64,000 nucleotides of DNA from Umbilicaria muhlenbergii. Taxonomy: Eukaryota; Ascomycota; Lecanoromycetes; Umbilicariales; Umbilicariaceae. The DNA is taken from positions 3,814,129-3,878,128 of the forward strand of contig KK106981.1 in the NCBI GenBank assembly GCA_000611775.1. The letters run 5' to 3'. Positions 22,417 through 33,815 of the stretch are shown in pieces. The position numbers and the translations under genes are program-made. Each line of letters opens with the position of its first letter. Within the stretch, counting starts at the first letter, position 1. The notes under the pieces are model-generated. The model was not told where the DNA came from and did not search any database. It saw nothing but the letters and a program-made list of their open reading frames with translations.

Positions 22417-23634
22417 ATGTTCACTACCACCCAACATCTCTCAATCTGCGCCCGTTGTCTCATCCGACGCACTCTCTCCCACCGCTCCCTCTCCACCACC
22501 TCCTCCTCCTCCCTTTCCAACCCCCCACCCCCACCCCCCACCGGCTTCACCCGCCTCACCTCTCGCCGCCTCCTCTCCCTCCACGGCCGCGACGCCGCCC
22601 ACTTCCTCCAAGGCCTCACCACAACCAACACCCCCCACTCCGCAACCTCAGGCTGGTATTCCGCCTTCCTGAACGCGCAGGGCAGGGTGCTGCATGATGT
22701 GTTCATCTACCCGGCCGGGCATTCGAGCGCTTACAGGGAGTATGTGGGCGGTGGGTGGGCGGGGGAAGAAGGGGAGCAGGGGTTTTTGATCGAAGTCGAT
22801 AGCGAAGAGGTGGAGAGGTTGGAGCGGTGGATGCGGAGGTATAAGCTGAGGGCGAAGGTCGAAATGAGGGTCGTGGAGCCGGGGGAGTGGGCGGTTTGGA
22901 GCGTTTGGGACGAGGGGACCGGGGGTGGGCGGTTTGAGACGACGAGGAAGCTGGACGGTGAGGGTATTGGGTGCGCGGATTCGAGGGCCCCGGGGATGGG
23001 GACGCGGGTTGTTGTTCCCCGGGACGCCAGGCCGGAGGGGTTATTGGGGGAGGAGCACGACGAAGTGGGGTTGGCGGGATATACGGTGCGCAGGATGCTG
23101 AAGGGGGTGCCGGAGGGGCAGGGGGAGATTGTGAGGGAATTGGCGCTGCCGCTGGAGAGCTGTGTGGATTTTATGGGCGGGGTCGATTTTCGGAAGGGCT
23201 GTTATGTGGGGCAGGAATTGACGATTCGGACGCATCATACGGGGGTGGTGAGGAAGCGGATTTTACCGGTGGGGTTGTATAAGGGTGCAGAGGCACCGCC
23301 GCGGGAGCTGGGGTATCAGAGGGATGCCGGGCTGGGCATGCCGCCGCCGCCGAGTGGGACGAATATTGTGAGAGTGGGGGGAAAAGGGAGGAGTGTGGGG
23401 AGGTGGGTGGGTGGGGTGGGGAACGTGGGGTTGGCGTTGTGCCGGTTGGAGAGTATGACGGATTTGGTGTTGACGGGGGAGGCGGGGCAGTGGAGTCCGG
23501 AGCAGGAGTTTGGGATGGTGTGGGGGGAGGAACCGGGGGGAGAAGGGGGAGAGGTTAGGGTGAAGGCTTTTGTGCCGAGTTGGCATCTGAATAGGGGTGG
23601 GGTGAGGGATGCGCAGAGGGAGAGAAATGTGTAG
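22417..23634 (+). CDS. IBA57: Mitochondrial Fe-S cluster assembly factor (GcvT-like)
   Basis: A single exon of 405 aa. The N-terminus is rich in Ser, Thr and Arg with few acids (a mitochondrial targeting signal, about residues 1-40), followed by a Pro run. The folate-binding GcvT-like domain starts with RRLLSLHGRDAAHFLQGLTT and contains FLNAQGRVLHDVFIYP. The family signature KGCYVGQELTIRTHHTGVVR, with the invariant Cys, lies near residue 265. Iba57 acts with Isa1/Isa2 to build [4Fe-4S] clusters in mitochondrial enzymes; the name CAF17 is used in many fungal annotations. Composition is extreme: the first 250 bases are almost free of G and the rest almost free of C, so the C-terminal half is full of Gly, Val and Arg. 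Confidence 0.9.
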   Translation: MFTTTQHLSICARCLIRRTLSHRSLSTTSSSSLSNPPPPPPTGFTRLTSRRLLSLHGRDAAHFLQGLTTTNTPHSATSGWYSAFLNAQGRVLHDVFIYPAGHSSAYREYVGGGWAGEEGEQGFLIEVDSEEVERLERWMRRYKLRAKVEMRVVEPGEWAVWSVWDEGTGGGRFETTRKLDGEGIGCADSRAPGMGTRVVVPRDARPEGLLGEEHDEVGLAGYTVRRMLKGVPEGQGEIVRELALPLESCVDFMGGVDFRKGCYVGQELTIRTHHTGVVRKRILPVGLYKGAEAPPRELGYQRDAGLGMPPPPSGTNIVRVGGKGRSVGRWVGGVGNVGLALCRLESMTDLVLTGEAGQWSPEQEFGMVWGEEPGGEGGEVRVKAFVPSWHLNRGGVRDAQRERNV

Positions 23635-23905
23635 GTAGGAGCTGAGGCGTGACTACTGCATAGCTCTTTACCTGAGCGTGTCAGCTTCTTGTTGCATCGG
23701 CCTTCAGGCGCTCGTGGGATCTTTAATGGATGGGCCGGTATTACATAGCGGGATGGCGGTTTGGTCTGAGTTCAAGCGTGCAGACGATGCTGAGTCTATA
23801 TATCTAAGTGGGGTATCTTTGAGAACTTCAAACGCCATCGCTAAATGCCCAAAACCGTGATTTTGTGCATGAATCCCTGCTTGGTGTTCCTTCCAAAACC
23901 AACAC

Positions 23906-25129
23906 CTACGCTTCTCCCGCGGCTGCTGCTTCTTCGTCTTGCCTCTGTATCTCCGCCGCCAGCCTTCTTTTCTCGGCATTCTTGAGCCGAATCATTGTAA
24001 TTTCCTCCAGGCTGGGACTGTTGGCTCCAAGGCCTTTCCCAATCGGGGAGCCCTTGGGTGTATTAAACGCTGCCGAAGAGAAAGAAGCAAACGAAGGTAC
24101 CTTCCTCAGCCCTTCGCCTTTGACATGCGATGATGTGAGGGGCGTTGACGCGCCGTTACCCATATTAAGGAAAGCGGAAGGATCAGCAGATCTGCCGCTA
24201 CGAGTTGGCGTCGAAGGAGCAGACGAGAGCGTAGCGTCTTCCTGATTGTTGTCTCCGTTCATAAACTCCGGTTCCTTATTCGCGGCCCAGTAGACTGATT
24301 CGATAATAGCCCACTCAGCTCCTTTTTGCTTCTTCACATCCTCCACGGCGGCATGTGCGCCAACCACTGAAGTATAGACGATCACGCCCGTAGCCATAAC
24401 TTTCTTCTCTTTCTTGTCGCCGATCCGCAGTTTCTTGTCCTTGAGTAAGAAGGCGTTCTCCACTTTGCCGAAGACTGAGAAGAGGGCGGCCAGGCGGTCC
24501 TTATCCAGTGACAATCCAGCTCCTTCCCGTGGCCAGCGAACTTTGACGGTTCGATCGATCTCGGCCACGCCAGATTGTTCTATCGCCGGCTCCTTGCTAT
24601 GGCTGGGTGCACTCTCTGCAACTCCACCGTCCACGCCAGCCCCTGCTACCGCCTTTTCCTCGTCTCTCATCTCTTTCCTCAGCAGTTCCTCTCTCTCCTT
24701 CCTTCTCCTTTTCCCGTCCTCCTCCAACCTCCTGATCTCCCGTTCTAACTTCTCCTCGTCCCCTTCCTCCTCATCCCTCCCCCTCTTCACCCCTCTCTCC
24801 CTCATCTCCAGATCCTCCTTCATCTGCCTCCTCTTCCCCTCGAACAGCTCATTCTGCCTCTGCTTCTGCAGTCTTGCCGTCCTCGCATCATCGTAGAGAA
24901 CCTTGATGGCGGGGTCCGAGAGAATCTCATATCCGATGGAGGCAAGGTGGAATTTCTCTTTCGCAACAGGGTCTGCGCCTACCTTGTCCGGGTGGTACTT
25001 GAGGGCGGTTTTGCGCCATGCGCGATCGATGTCGCGCTTGGAGGTCTCAAAGGTGACGCCGAGGAGGGTGTAAAAGTCGGTGTCGGAAGTGGCGTACTGC
25101 TTCAGATCCCTCTGTTCATCGGAGGGCAT
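23906..25129 (-). CDS. CWC23: Spliceosome-associated DnaJ/RRM protein (Cwc23/Cwf23, DNAJC17-like)
   Basis: A single exon of 407 aa from the ATG at 25129. The J domain spans about residues 16-85: DFYTLLGVTFETSKRDIDRA, then KYHPDKVGAD, which keeps the HPD tripeptide needed to stimulate Hsp70. A long charged coiled coil follows (about residues 90-170, Glu/Arg/Lys-rich). An RRM-like domain comes next: VKVRWPREGAGLSLDKDRLA, FGKVENAFLL and GVIVYTSVVGAHAAVEDV. This order (J domain, coiled coil, RRM) defines DNAJC17/Cwf23, which works with the spliceosome, including its disassembly. The C-terminus carries SPSLEEITMIRLKNAEKRRL, a conserved tail box. It converges with IBA57, about 270 bp apart. Confidence 0.9.
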   Translation of the reverse strand: MPSDEQRDLKQYATSDTDFYTLLGVTFETSKRDIDRAWRKTALKYHPDKVGADPVAKEKFHLASIGYEILSDPAIKVLYDDARTARLQKQRQNELFEGKRRQMKEDLEMRERGVKRGRDEEEGDEEKLEREIRRLEEDGKRRRKEREELLRKEMRDEEKAVAGAGVDGGVAESAPSHSKEPAIEQSGVAEIDRTVKVRWPREGAGLSLDKDRLAALFSVFGKVENAFLLKDKKLRIGDKKEKKVMATGVIVYTSVVGAHAAVEDVKKQKGAEWAIIESVYWAANKEPEFMNGDNNQEDATLSSAPSTPTRSGRSADPSAFLNMGNGASTPLTSSHVKGEGLRKVPSFASFSSAAFNTPKGSPIGKGLGANSPSLEEITMIRLKNAEKRRLAAEIQRQDEEAAAAGEA

Positions 25130-25892
25130 GGTGACAGAGGGGAGGTAGCACCGCTTGGCACTGTGTGACCGACGGGCCGGCGCCTTGACGACGGTATTTC
25201 CAGCTCGTAGAGGCTACAACGTCTTGAACAGCTGTGTGTTTTGTGGAGAAGCTGAATCCCATGCCGCTCGGCCTTGTAAGGCGTGTCAGGGTCCTCTGCT
25301 GGGTTCGCCAAGAGGGCGAGGGTGCGGAGCGGGAGCTTTCCGAGTTCCGTGCAAAGGTTGGTCAGCAAGTCACGTGATCGTCGGGTCGGGTTGCAAGCCG
25401 GCATCGGTTATGAGCTGTGAGGTGAGGGACACGGACAAAGGATGAATAGAATTTCGGCGTGGATGCCGCGACCCACCCTGAGCAATTATGAAGACTGTGT
25501 TCACTCCGAAGGCTGAGCGACCACGGCTACACCCCGTCAGCAGGCCGGATCAGCCAACTCTCCGGAAAAGCAGCAGGATGCGCACAGTGCTTGGCCGTCC
25601 GGCTGCTGGAGCGTTGCCTTTCCGGATAGACCTCACAACAACATCAGTCCGTACCTGCCCTTACCGTGCTGCTTCAGCTCGGATCGGGGCGAATCTTGGA
25701 GGCCGCGTCTTCTCTGACTGTGCTGGGTCAGATTTCTTCTCCATTCCATCTCCATCTCTTGACCTCTCTATTAGATGTCTTTAGTTCCGTAACTCTTTCT
25801 GCTCTTTGCGCAAAATCAATCACTCTTTTGCATGGGTGTCGCTCTTCAGACTACGTACCTTACTCTTCGGGAAGTCTCCATAGCGGATAAAC
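25130..25892. promoter_or_regulatory. CWC23/PDR-transporter divergent promoter region
   Basis: 763 bp between two divergent start codons. It contains a TCACGTGA palindrome at 25370-25377 and two TCCGGA palindromes at 25561-25566 and 25621-25626, spaced exactly 60 bp. TCCGGA-type CGG half-site pairs are targets of Zn2Cys6 regulators, which commonly control PDR transporters. No gene is supported in this gap. Confidence 0.45.
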
Positions 25893-28800
25893 ATGACATC
25901 AGCCGGACCCTGGGGCGCTATTCCCCAAGCTGATGCCGTTGCCGTTGCGGCTGACAATGCCCTCGAGGAAGCCGGGGATTATCTCCGTGGGCATCAGTCA
26001 ACGGCCTCATCTTCTACATACGACGTAGAAACAGACGAGGAGGGGAAGGCCGTCGCGGAACTTGCACGCCAGATCACTATCCAATCAGTAAAGACTCCGG
26101 CTGGCGATTATGTGAACCCTTTCCTTGGTTCCGATGATCCTCAGCTTGACCCCCGGTCCGGCAAATTCAGCCCTCAAGCTTGGATCAAGACCTTGGTTGG
26201 CATTCAATCCAGAGATCCTGAGAGATATCCTACCCGAGTCGCTGGGGTGTCATATCGGAATTTAAACGTTCACGGCTTTGGTACGCCCACTGATTACCAG
26301 AAGACTTTTGGGAACTATCCGTTGGCAATCGCCAGCATATTCAACAAGTTGACGGGCAGAGGCAAGACCAAGATTCAGATTCTACGGGATTTCGATGGCT
26401 TGGTCAAGAGTGGAGAAATGCTGGTGGTGCTGGGCCGACCGGGCAGTGGATGTTCAACACTACTCAAGACTATAGCCGGCGAAACACATGGATTCTTTGT
26501 CGATTCCAAATCAGAGATCAACTACCAGGGTTAGTAATACGCCTTGGTCTATCACAATTGTATCATGCGGAGCTGATGGATTCTGTCCTGATTTAGGCAT
26601 TCCGATGAAGACGATGCACAGAGACTTTCGAGGAGAATGCATCTACCAAGCTGAGGTCGACGTGCACTTCCCTCAACTCACCGTCGGGCAGACCCTAGCC
26701 TTCGCGGCCGAAGCACGAGCTCCGAGGAACCGTTTTCCCGGTGTCACACGAAAACAGTACGCTGAACACATGAGAGACGTTATCATGGCAATCTTTGGTT
26801 TGTCGCACACACTAAATACCAAAGTGGGAAACGATTTCGTCCGTGGTGTCAGTGGCGGGGAGAGAAAGCGAGTCAGTATTGCAGAAGCCGCATTGGGTGG
26901 AAGCCCTCTTCAATGCTGGGATAACAGCACGCGTGGTCTGGACAGCTCAACTGCATTGGAATTCGTGAAAACCCTGAGATTATCGACCAACATGGCTGGC
27001 TCTGCTGCTGTCGTGGCCATCTATCAAGCCTCTCAAAGCATCTACGACGTTTTCGACAAAGTTGCTGTGTTGTACGAGGGCCGTCAGATATATTTCGGCC
27101 GTGCGAGCGCCGCAAAGTCATTCTTCGTCAACCTTGGCTTCCACTGTCCGGAGCGGGCCACGACCGGCGATTTCCTTACGTCTTTGACCAGCCCTGCAGA
27201 ACGTATTGTCCGAGAAGGCTTTGAAAATCGAGTTCCAAGGACGCCTGATGAGTTTGCAGAGGTTTGGAGACGTAGCGAGGATCGAGCACAGCTCCTACGA
27301 GAAATCGACGCCTTTGAGCGAGAGTTCCCTGTAGGTGGTGAACAGCTGGCAAAGTTCCAGCAGTCTCGTTCAGCTCAGCAAGCCAAAAGCCAGTAAGTTC
27401 TGATTCCCAGTCTGGGTGTCCCTCCATGACAATCACTCACATATGCCAGACGCGCCAAATCTCCATATACCATCTCTGTGCCAATGCAGGTCAAGCTTTG
27501 CGTCGAACGCGGGTTTCAACGACTCCGGGGAGACATGTCTTTGACACTCTCGGGAATGTTCGGCAATTCCGTTATGGCTTTGATCATTGGCAGTGTCTTC
27601 TATAACCTTAAAGACAATACGGGCAGCTTCTACAGTCGTGGCGCCTTACTTTTCTTCGCCGTCCTTCTAAATGGGTTTAGCAGCTCTCTCGAGGTCTGTT
27701 CCACCATTCTGTTTCTGATTCTGATCTACGAGCTTACTTGGCTGCTTAGATTTTGACAATGTATGTGCAAAGACCAATCGTGGAAAAGCATTCCAAGTAT
27801 GCGTTTTATCATCCATTCGCCGAGGCCATAGCCTCCATGCTTTGCGACCTGCCAAACAAGATATTGACCTCGATCTTTTTCAACTTGACTTTATACTTCT
27901 TGACGAATCTCCGGAGAACTCCAAGCGCCTTCTTCACCTTCTATCTCTTCAGCTTTGCCTGTCTCCTTACCATGTCCATGGTTTTCCGCACTATCGGAGC
28001 CTTGTCGAAAACTCTCGCGCAAGCTATGGCGCCCTCCGCGGTGTTCATCTTGGCTTTGGTCATCTACACAGGCTTTACGATTCCGATTTCCAGTATGCAT
28101 CCTTGGTTCCGATGGATCAACTATCTCGATCCGGTTGCTTATGCTTTCGAAGCGTTAATGATCAACGAGTTCCATGACCGTCAATTTCCTTGCACCACAT
28201 TTGTACCTACAGGTCCCGGCTACGCCAACGTCAGCCCAGACGAGAGAATTTGCTCGACCGTGGGCGCCGCTGCTGGAGCAAATTTTGTGGATGGTGACGC
28301 TTACATCAACACCAGCTTCTCTTATTACCATGCCCATCTCTGGCGGAATCTGGGTATCATCTTTGCGTTGTTGATTTTCACTTGTGGTATATATCTTCTG
28401 GCCACTGAATACATCTCTGCTCAACGTTCGAAGGGCGAAGTCTTGCTCTTCCGTCGCGGACAGGTACCGGCTTTCAACTCCAAAAATGACGAGGAAACGA
28501 ACCTACCTGATCGGCCCACAGCTCAAGCGGTTGCTGAGAAGGACATGGTTGTAAACAGGGAGATCCCTCCAAGCATTCAGAAGCAGACCGCGATCTTCCA
28601 CTGGGATGGTGTTAATTATGACATCAAGATCAAAGGGGAGCCTCGTAGGCTATTAGACGAGGTTGACGGATGGGTCAAGCCAGGTACATTGACAGCTCTA
28701 ATGGTAAGTAGAAGGCCTCCAAGGCCACATAAAACTGTCCACCACGAAACTAATGAAGAATAGGGAGCTTCTGGGGCGGGCAAGACAACTTTGTTGGATG

Positions 28801-30694
28801 TACTCGCGAGTAGAGTAACCATGGGCGTTGTATCTGGAGCAATGCTTGTGAATGGGCGCCAACGTGATAGTGGGTTTCAGCGCAAGACTGGCTACGTCCA
28901 ACAGCAGGATCTCCATCTGGCCACCTCCACAGTACGAGAAGCTCTAACGTTCAGCGCCTTGTTGCGACAGCCGAAAACTACACCAAGGCAAGAAAAGATC
29001 GATTACGTGGACGAAGTGATCAAACTTCTAGAGATGGAGGCTTATGCCGATGCAGTTGTCGGAGTTCCTGGTGAAGGTCTCAATGTCGAACAACGTAAAA
29101 GGTTGACCATAGGAGTGGAGATGGCCGCAAAGCCGCAATTACTTCTCTTCCTCGATGAACCGACTTCCGGACTTGACAGTCAGACCGCCTGGTCCATTTG
29201 CGCTCTGCTACGGAAGCTAGCAAGCAATGGGCAAGCTATTTTGTGTACAATTCACCAGCCGTCGGCTGTGCTCTTCCAGCAGTTCGATCGACTACTTTTT
29301 CTAGCAAAGGGTGGCAGGACAGTATATTTTGGCGAAATCGGACCTAAATCCCAGATTCTAACAAGTTACTTCGAGTCAAAGGGCGCAAGGCGTTGTGGTG
29401 CCGAAGAAAATCCTGCCGAATGGATGTTGGATGTTATTGGTGCTGCACCGGGATCTCAGAACACAATCGATTGGCCGCAGCAATGGCGTGACTCGCAAGA
29501 GAGGCAGCGTATCAAAGCCACACTTGCTGAAATGAAGGAAAAGCTCTCCCAGGGGCAAGAACAGGCTGAGAATGACCCGACAGCGTTACGCGAATTCGCT
29601 GCTCCTTTTGGTGACCAATTTTACACCGTCACAAAGAGAGTGTTTGAACAGTACTGGCGGACGCCATCGTACTTGTACTCGAAAGCTCTCCTTTGCACGG
29701 CATCGGTACGTGACTTCTTGGCATCCTCGATCCGCAACTTGCTAATACCTGATACAGGCTCTCTTCATCGGTTTCTCGTTTTGGAGAACCCCAACAAGTC
29801 TTCAGGGCCTCCAGAACCAATTGTTTTCCATTTTCATGCTAATGACAATCTTCAACAACCTGGTCCAGCAGATTATGCCGCATTTTGTCACCCAACGTGC
29901 TCTTTATGAGGTTCGGGAGCGTCCCTCGAAGACTTACTCCTGGAAGGTCTTCATAATTTCCAACATCGTAGTGGAAATCCCGTGGAATACAATCATGGCT
30001 GTTTTGATCTATGTCTGCTGGTACTATCCCATTGGCATGCACCGCAACGCCGTTGCTGCCCACCAAACAGCAGAGCGTGGGGCGCTGATGTTCCTATTCA
30101 TCTGGGCCTTCCTGTTGTTCACCTCTACTTTCACCGACATGGTCGTTGCTGGCATTGAGACGGCTGCAACAGCGGGTAATATCGCCCAACTTCTGTTTTC
30201 ATTAACATTGATCTTCTGCGGGTGAGTCAACCCCTCGAGGCTCTCAAAGGCTGAAGGCAGATACTAACGCTCTCCCAAGTGTTCTCGCCACGCCCGTCGC
30301 TCTCCCCGGCTTCTGGATCTTCATGTACCGTATCTCCCCCTTCACCTACCTCGTTGGCGGCATGCTATCCACCGGTCTCGCCAACACCGTCATCACCTGC
30401 GCCGACATCGAATATTCCGTCTTCAACCCCCCAAGCGGGCAGACCTGCGGAGAATATCTGCAAAGCTATATCAGCGTAGCGGGCGGGTACGTCACCAACG
30501 CCAACGCGACGCAGGACTGCCGGTTCTGCTCGGTAGCAGACACCAATAAGTATTTGGCGTCGGTCAGCTCTTTTTACTCGGAACGCTGGCGCAACTTCGG
30601 AATCATGTGGGCGTTTATCGCCTTTAATGTTTCTGGTGCGATATTCCTTTACTGGCTCGCGAGAGTGCCGAAGAAGAGGAAGGTTAAGAAGTAG
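25893..30694 (+). CDS. PDR-type (ABCG) full-length ABC transporter
   Basis: Seven exons: 25893-26529, 26597-27392, 27450-27693, 27750-28703, 28764-29705, 29758-30221, 30280-30694, giving 1483 aa in the order NBD1-TMD1-NBD2-TMD2. NBD1 has the fungal PDR Walker A with Cys ([13 protein letters not shown]), signature [10 protein letters not shown], and the degenerate Walker B side [14 protein letters not shown]1 carries SALEILT-type and FYHPFAEA segments. NBD2 has the canonical Walker [13 protein letters not shown], the weak signature [14 protein letters not shown] and Walker [14 protein letters not shown]. This NBD asymmetry is normal for PDR pumps such as yeast Pdr5 and Candida Cdr1. TMD2 ends with a Cys-containing loop (TCGEYL, DCRFCS) and a KKRKVKK tail. 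Substrates cannot be told from sequence; drug or lipid export at the plasma membrane is likely. Intron 3 has an unusual GTCTGT donor, but the joint [18 protein letters not shown] is exactly as expected. Confidence 0.93.
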
Positions 30695-31588
30695 GAGGCT
30701 ACTTCGTCGGCGGATTTTTTCCTTTATGGCTTCATAGATTATAGACTGTACCATACGGCGCAATGGGTTCGGGCATTGCAGGTGGCGTCACGGTCTTATT
30801 GCATAGGAAGGAATATCCTGATAGCTTAATCGAGAAAGAAAAGTGTGGCCCAGACCAATCGTGGTTGTTGTCCGTTGACGCTCAAAGGACTCGCCCTTGT
30901 CATGATTTCTTATTCACATCATAGCCCGTGTCACTATACGATCTGATAGCGCTGATCTACATAGGCTCTGGTTTTGTGTTTGTCATATAGTCCAGTAAAG
31001 CGGCAGCGGATATAAAGATGACAACGCCTCATAGTGTATTTGGGATTCCTTCAGATATGTGATGAAAAGCAAATGACAGGCCCAGGTGCTACTGCCATAT
31101 CAAATTTAAGCTTTCGAGAAGACCTTCACGATGGCGGTATCATAAGGCAATGGTTGTTCAAATTGTGGTTCCGCCTTCTTGCCAGCCCTAAAACGTTATA
31201 GTGCGGGTAATATACTTTAATGCATCTATTTTCAGTTGACAATAGAGATCTCTAGGCTATTGAATCAGCCATCTATCGCTATCTTCAATGAAGGTGTTCC
31301 TTATTATGAATATCAAGCTTTTCTCCCATCGTCCTGTCCTCTATCAACACCACCAATGCGCCACCTCACTCCCATGCTCAAAACCCTCTTCATTTCATCA
31401 TCACATCTGTCATCATTCCCTCGCTCTTCTCATTCCACACCCCACCTCACTTTTCCATCTCACATCCCACACCTCCCACTCACCCCGAACCCCCTCGACC
31501 CAAACCCGCGGCTTCCATCCCCTCTCCCATCACCGCACAAAACCCTCTACGACCACTCCCAAAACAGCCCGCCAACTACTCACCAACC
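30695..31588. other. Intergenic region
   Basis: About 0.9 kb downstream of the PDR transporter. 30700-31230 is A+T-richer and featureless. From about 31420 the + strand becomes strongly C-rich, leading into the small gene at 31589. Open frames of 178-186 codons across 31236-31848 are products of this C-rich composition, not genes. Confidence 0.55.
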
Positions 31589-31918
31589 ATGTGCATCCGC
31601 TACCACATCTCCTACGCCTGCACCCACACTCTCCCCCTCGACCCCACCCCCACGCTCTGCGCCCTCTCCACCAAACCTTCTACCCCACCCCACCCCTGCA
31701 CGCCCCTCCTCACCGCCACCTTCCCCAGCGCCGACGTCTGCCCCTCCTGTTCTGCCCTCTTCACAGGACTGATAGGGCGATCCATCGAGCGGCAGGAACG
31801 GAGGAGTCGTGGGGAAGAGGTCGAGGAGAAGGACGTCGAGTTGGATGAGGTGGAGAGGGAGGGGTTTGAGCTGTGGTTGGAGAGGGGGAGGGTGTGGGGG
31901 AGGAGGGGGGGAAAGTGA
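31589..31918 (+). CDS. Small Cys-containing hypothetical protein
   Basis: A single exon of 109 aa with a good start context (aaccATGT). It begins MCIRYHISYACTHTLPLDP and has further cysteines at CALS, PCTP and CPSCSALF, so C/H pairs could bind a metal. Similar small proteins that open with MC.(R/H) and a YxC(G/T)H box are common and uncharacterised in Pezizomycotina; I recall the pattern but cannot name a family. The second half is charged (Arg/Glu-rich). The gene lies on a sharp C-rich to G-rich switch at about 31770, so part of the apparent coding signal could come from composition. Confidence 0.5.
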   Translation: MCIRYHISYACTHTLPLDPTPTLCALSTKPSTPPHPCTPLLTATFPSADVCPSCSALFTGLIGRSIERQERRSRGEEVEEKDVELDEVEREGFELWLERGRVWGRRGGK

Positions 31919-32420
31919 GGGGGGGGTTGTTGAGTGTGTGGAGAAGGGAAGGTGGGGGGATGGAAGGGAGGGGGGGGAGGGGGAGAGGGGGGGATGAATG
32001 GACGAATGAAGGTAGATATATTTCGGAATGGACGAGGTCGGAGTGGCGGGGATGACATGTGGGATTTGCTTGCGGTGGAGGGTGGATTGGTGTGGTCGTG
32101 CTGCCAATAGAACAATCTTGGTTGCGGCGGATGATTGCTCGGCCTGGGACGCTGTGTCTCATAGGACCACGATGCTCTTCTTCAGAGCGAAGTGATGGCC
32201 AAGCGCGGCGTGTATGGTTTATTCCAGCAGCAGTTGTCATCTGGCAGTCGGTTCCCAAAGTTCCGGTCCCGCCTTTTCGGTCACCGGTCGAGGAAGCAGT
32301 GCTATTGCGATGGGTAGAGACATGCCAGCGAAATGCGTATGGGTATCATAGGGGCAGACAGGTTGATCTCACATCATCATAGTTGGCTCGTTCAGGATGA
32401 TATCTTGTTAGGTCATGTCG
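31919..32420. other. Convergent intergenic gap
   Basis: The first 100 bp are extremely G-rich (runs of G at 31908-31995), then composition normalises. 3' UTRs of the small Cys protein and the OPY1-like gene are expected; no gene is visible. Confidence 0.55.
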
Positions 32421-33815
32421 TCAAATTGTAACTGTAGCTTTCCTCTGACTAGCTTCTTTGCGCCTAGCCAGTTGACTTTTAATCGCTCCTAACCATCTGG
32501 CCAATGCCTCTTCACTCGTTGCACATAACCGGTAGGACTTGTCCTCCGCAATGATCTGCATGCAATGGGATTTGCTTCGAGATATTGGATCGATCTCAAC
32601 AGCACTGATGATATTCGACATGGGAACAAGTAAATTGGCGGCGTATTCCTGCCAACCATTCAGTCATTGTCAAGGAGCTTGCAGAGAAGAATACTCACGC
32701 CCTCATTCTTGTAAAACGCCAGATTTTTCGGTCGAAGCACGACCCAGAGCTTCTTCCATTGGCGTACTCCTCCTTTCGATTTCAGACATAAAAGATATCC
32801 ATGCCATATCACACGTTCCTCGTCCTGCTCAAGTTGAATTCCACTTGGGGTGCTATTATTACCAGCTATTGCTGGCCGTGATACTGGAGCAGAGTTCGCC
32901 GCTACCGCAGCATCATTTACTTCAGAAGCTGACCGGCCCGACCTTGGAGGGATGTGAACCGATGAGCCCGAATCATAGGCGTTCGCGGGAGGTGCATCAG
33001 AGAAATCAGACAGGTCGTTGCCAGAGTAATCGAGATTGCAAACGGAATCTCTCCGTATGCCCGGTATCCTGATGCCATCTCGGGTTGTTGAAGGTCGTGA
33101 AGGTAGATCTATGGGTTCTGGAGAGCTCGATCCCAGACGTTCATGTTCCCACCTTGCCACCTCGTCTTCACTACGCGACAGCTTTTCAACGCCAGGGGCG
33201 GAGCTCTCGTGTGTATTGGTGGGGCTCCCGAGAAACATCTCATATTCTTGTTCATCTATTCGTGCTTCTTTCCTTATGAGCTCGACCCATGCTCGAGCAT
33301 CTTTCTCACTCTTGGCTTGTAGGTGATAGTTCCGGGAAGGCGAAAATAGGCCAAAGACATGCTGCCGTCGACCTTTTGGGTCTTTGAGGTATGCGACCGC
33401 TGTAAGGTCAGACAGACTGATTTGCTTGTGCAGTCGCTCTTCCGACGCGTTCTTGTACATGGACAGAAGGTTCGGCCGCAGGACCAGGTAGAACTTCTTC
33501 CATTGCTGCAAGTGCACTGGATCAGTACAGTCGATGCTAGACAGGTCACCCAGGGCTCCTCAGGCCTACCTTGGTCTTTCTAGTGCGCTTCAACACTTCC
33601 CCGCTCTTCAGAACGCGATCGAATTCAAAACTACCATTTTGGTTCACGGGCGAGAATATATCCAGGTTCAAGTGGCCGCTACGTTTGCCAGTCGCAGACA
33701 GCGGTAATGATGGGGCTGAGCTGGTTGGTGGTAATTTCAATGCCGTCGGTTGAGGAATCTGTCGCGGCTGCGATATGACGATTGTCTGTGGTGGTGGCGA
33801 GATAACTTCAGCCAT
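32421..33815 (-). CDS. OPY1: Tandem PH-domain protein, OPY1-like
   Basis: Three exons: 33815-33570, 33505-32699, 32648-32421, giving 426 aa from the ATG at 33815 (an in-frame GTG lies further up). The N-terminal 60 residues are Pro/Gln-rich. PH1 spans about residues 62-165: VLKSGEVLKRTRKTKQWKKF, YLVLRPNLLSMYK and NYHLQAKSEKDARAWVELIR, with the invariant Trp. A Ser-rich linker of about 120 residues follows. PH2 starts at VIWHGYLLCLKSK and has RQWKKLWVVLRPKNLAFYKN and a final helix EEALARWLGAIKSQLARR. Two PH domains with a long linker match yeast Opy1, a PI(4,5)P2-binding regulator of the Mss4 kinase. Orthology is likely but not proven. Divergent from RIA1. Confidence 0.8.

Noticed and set aside
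25893-30694. Loss of Walker A lysine in NBD1 and a weak signature in NBD2 as signs of a damaged ABC pump.
   Set aside because: These departures are standard in functional fungal PDR transporters.
31236-32258. Several overlapping 165-186 codon frames of Pro/His/Ser on both strands.
   Set aside because: They are by-products of the C-rich and G-rich blocks around 31.4-32.0 kb; only the 31589 frame has a structured start and spaced cysteines.
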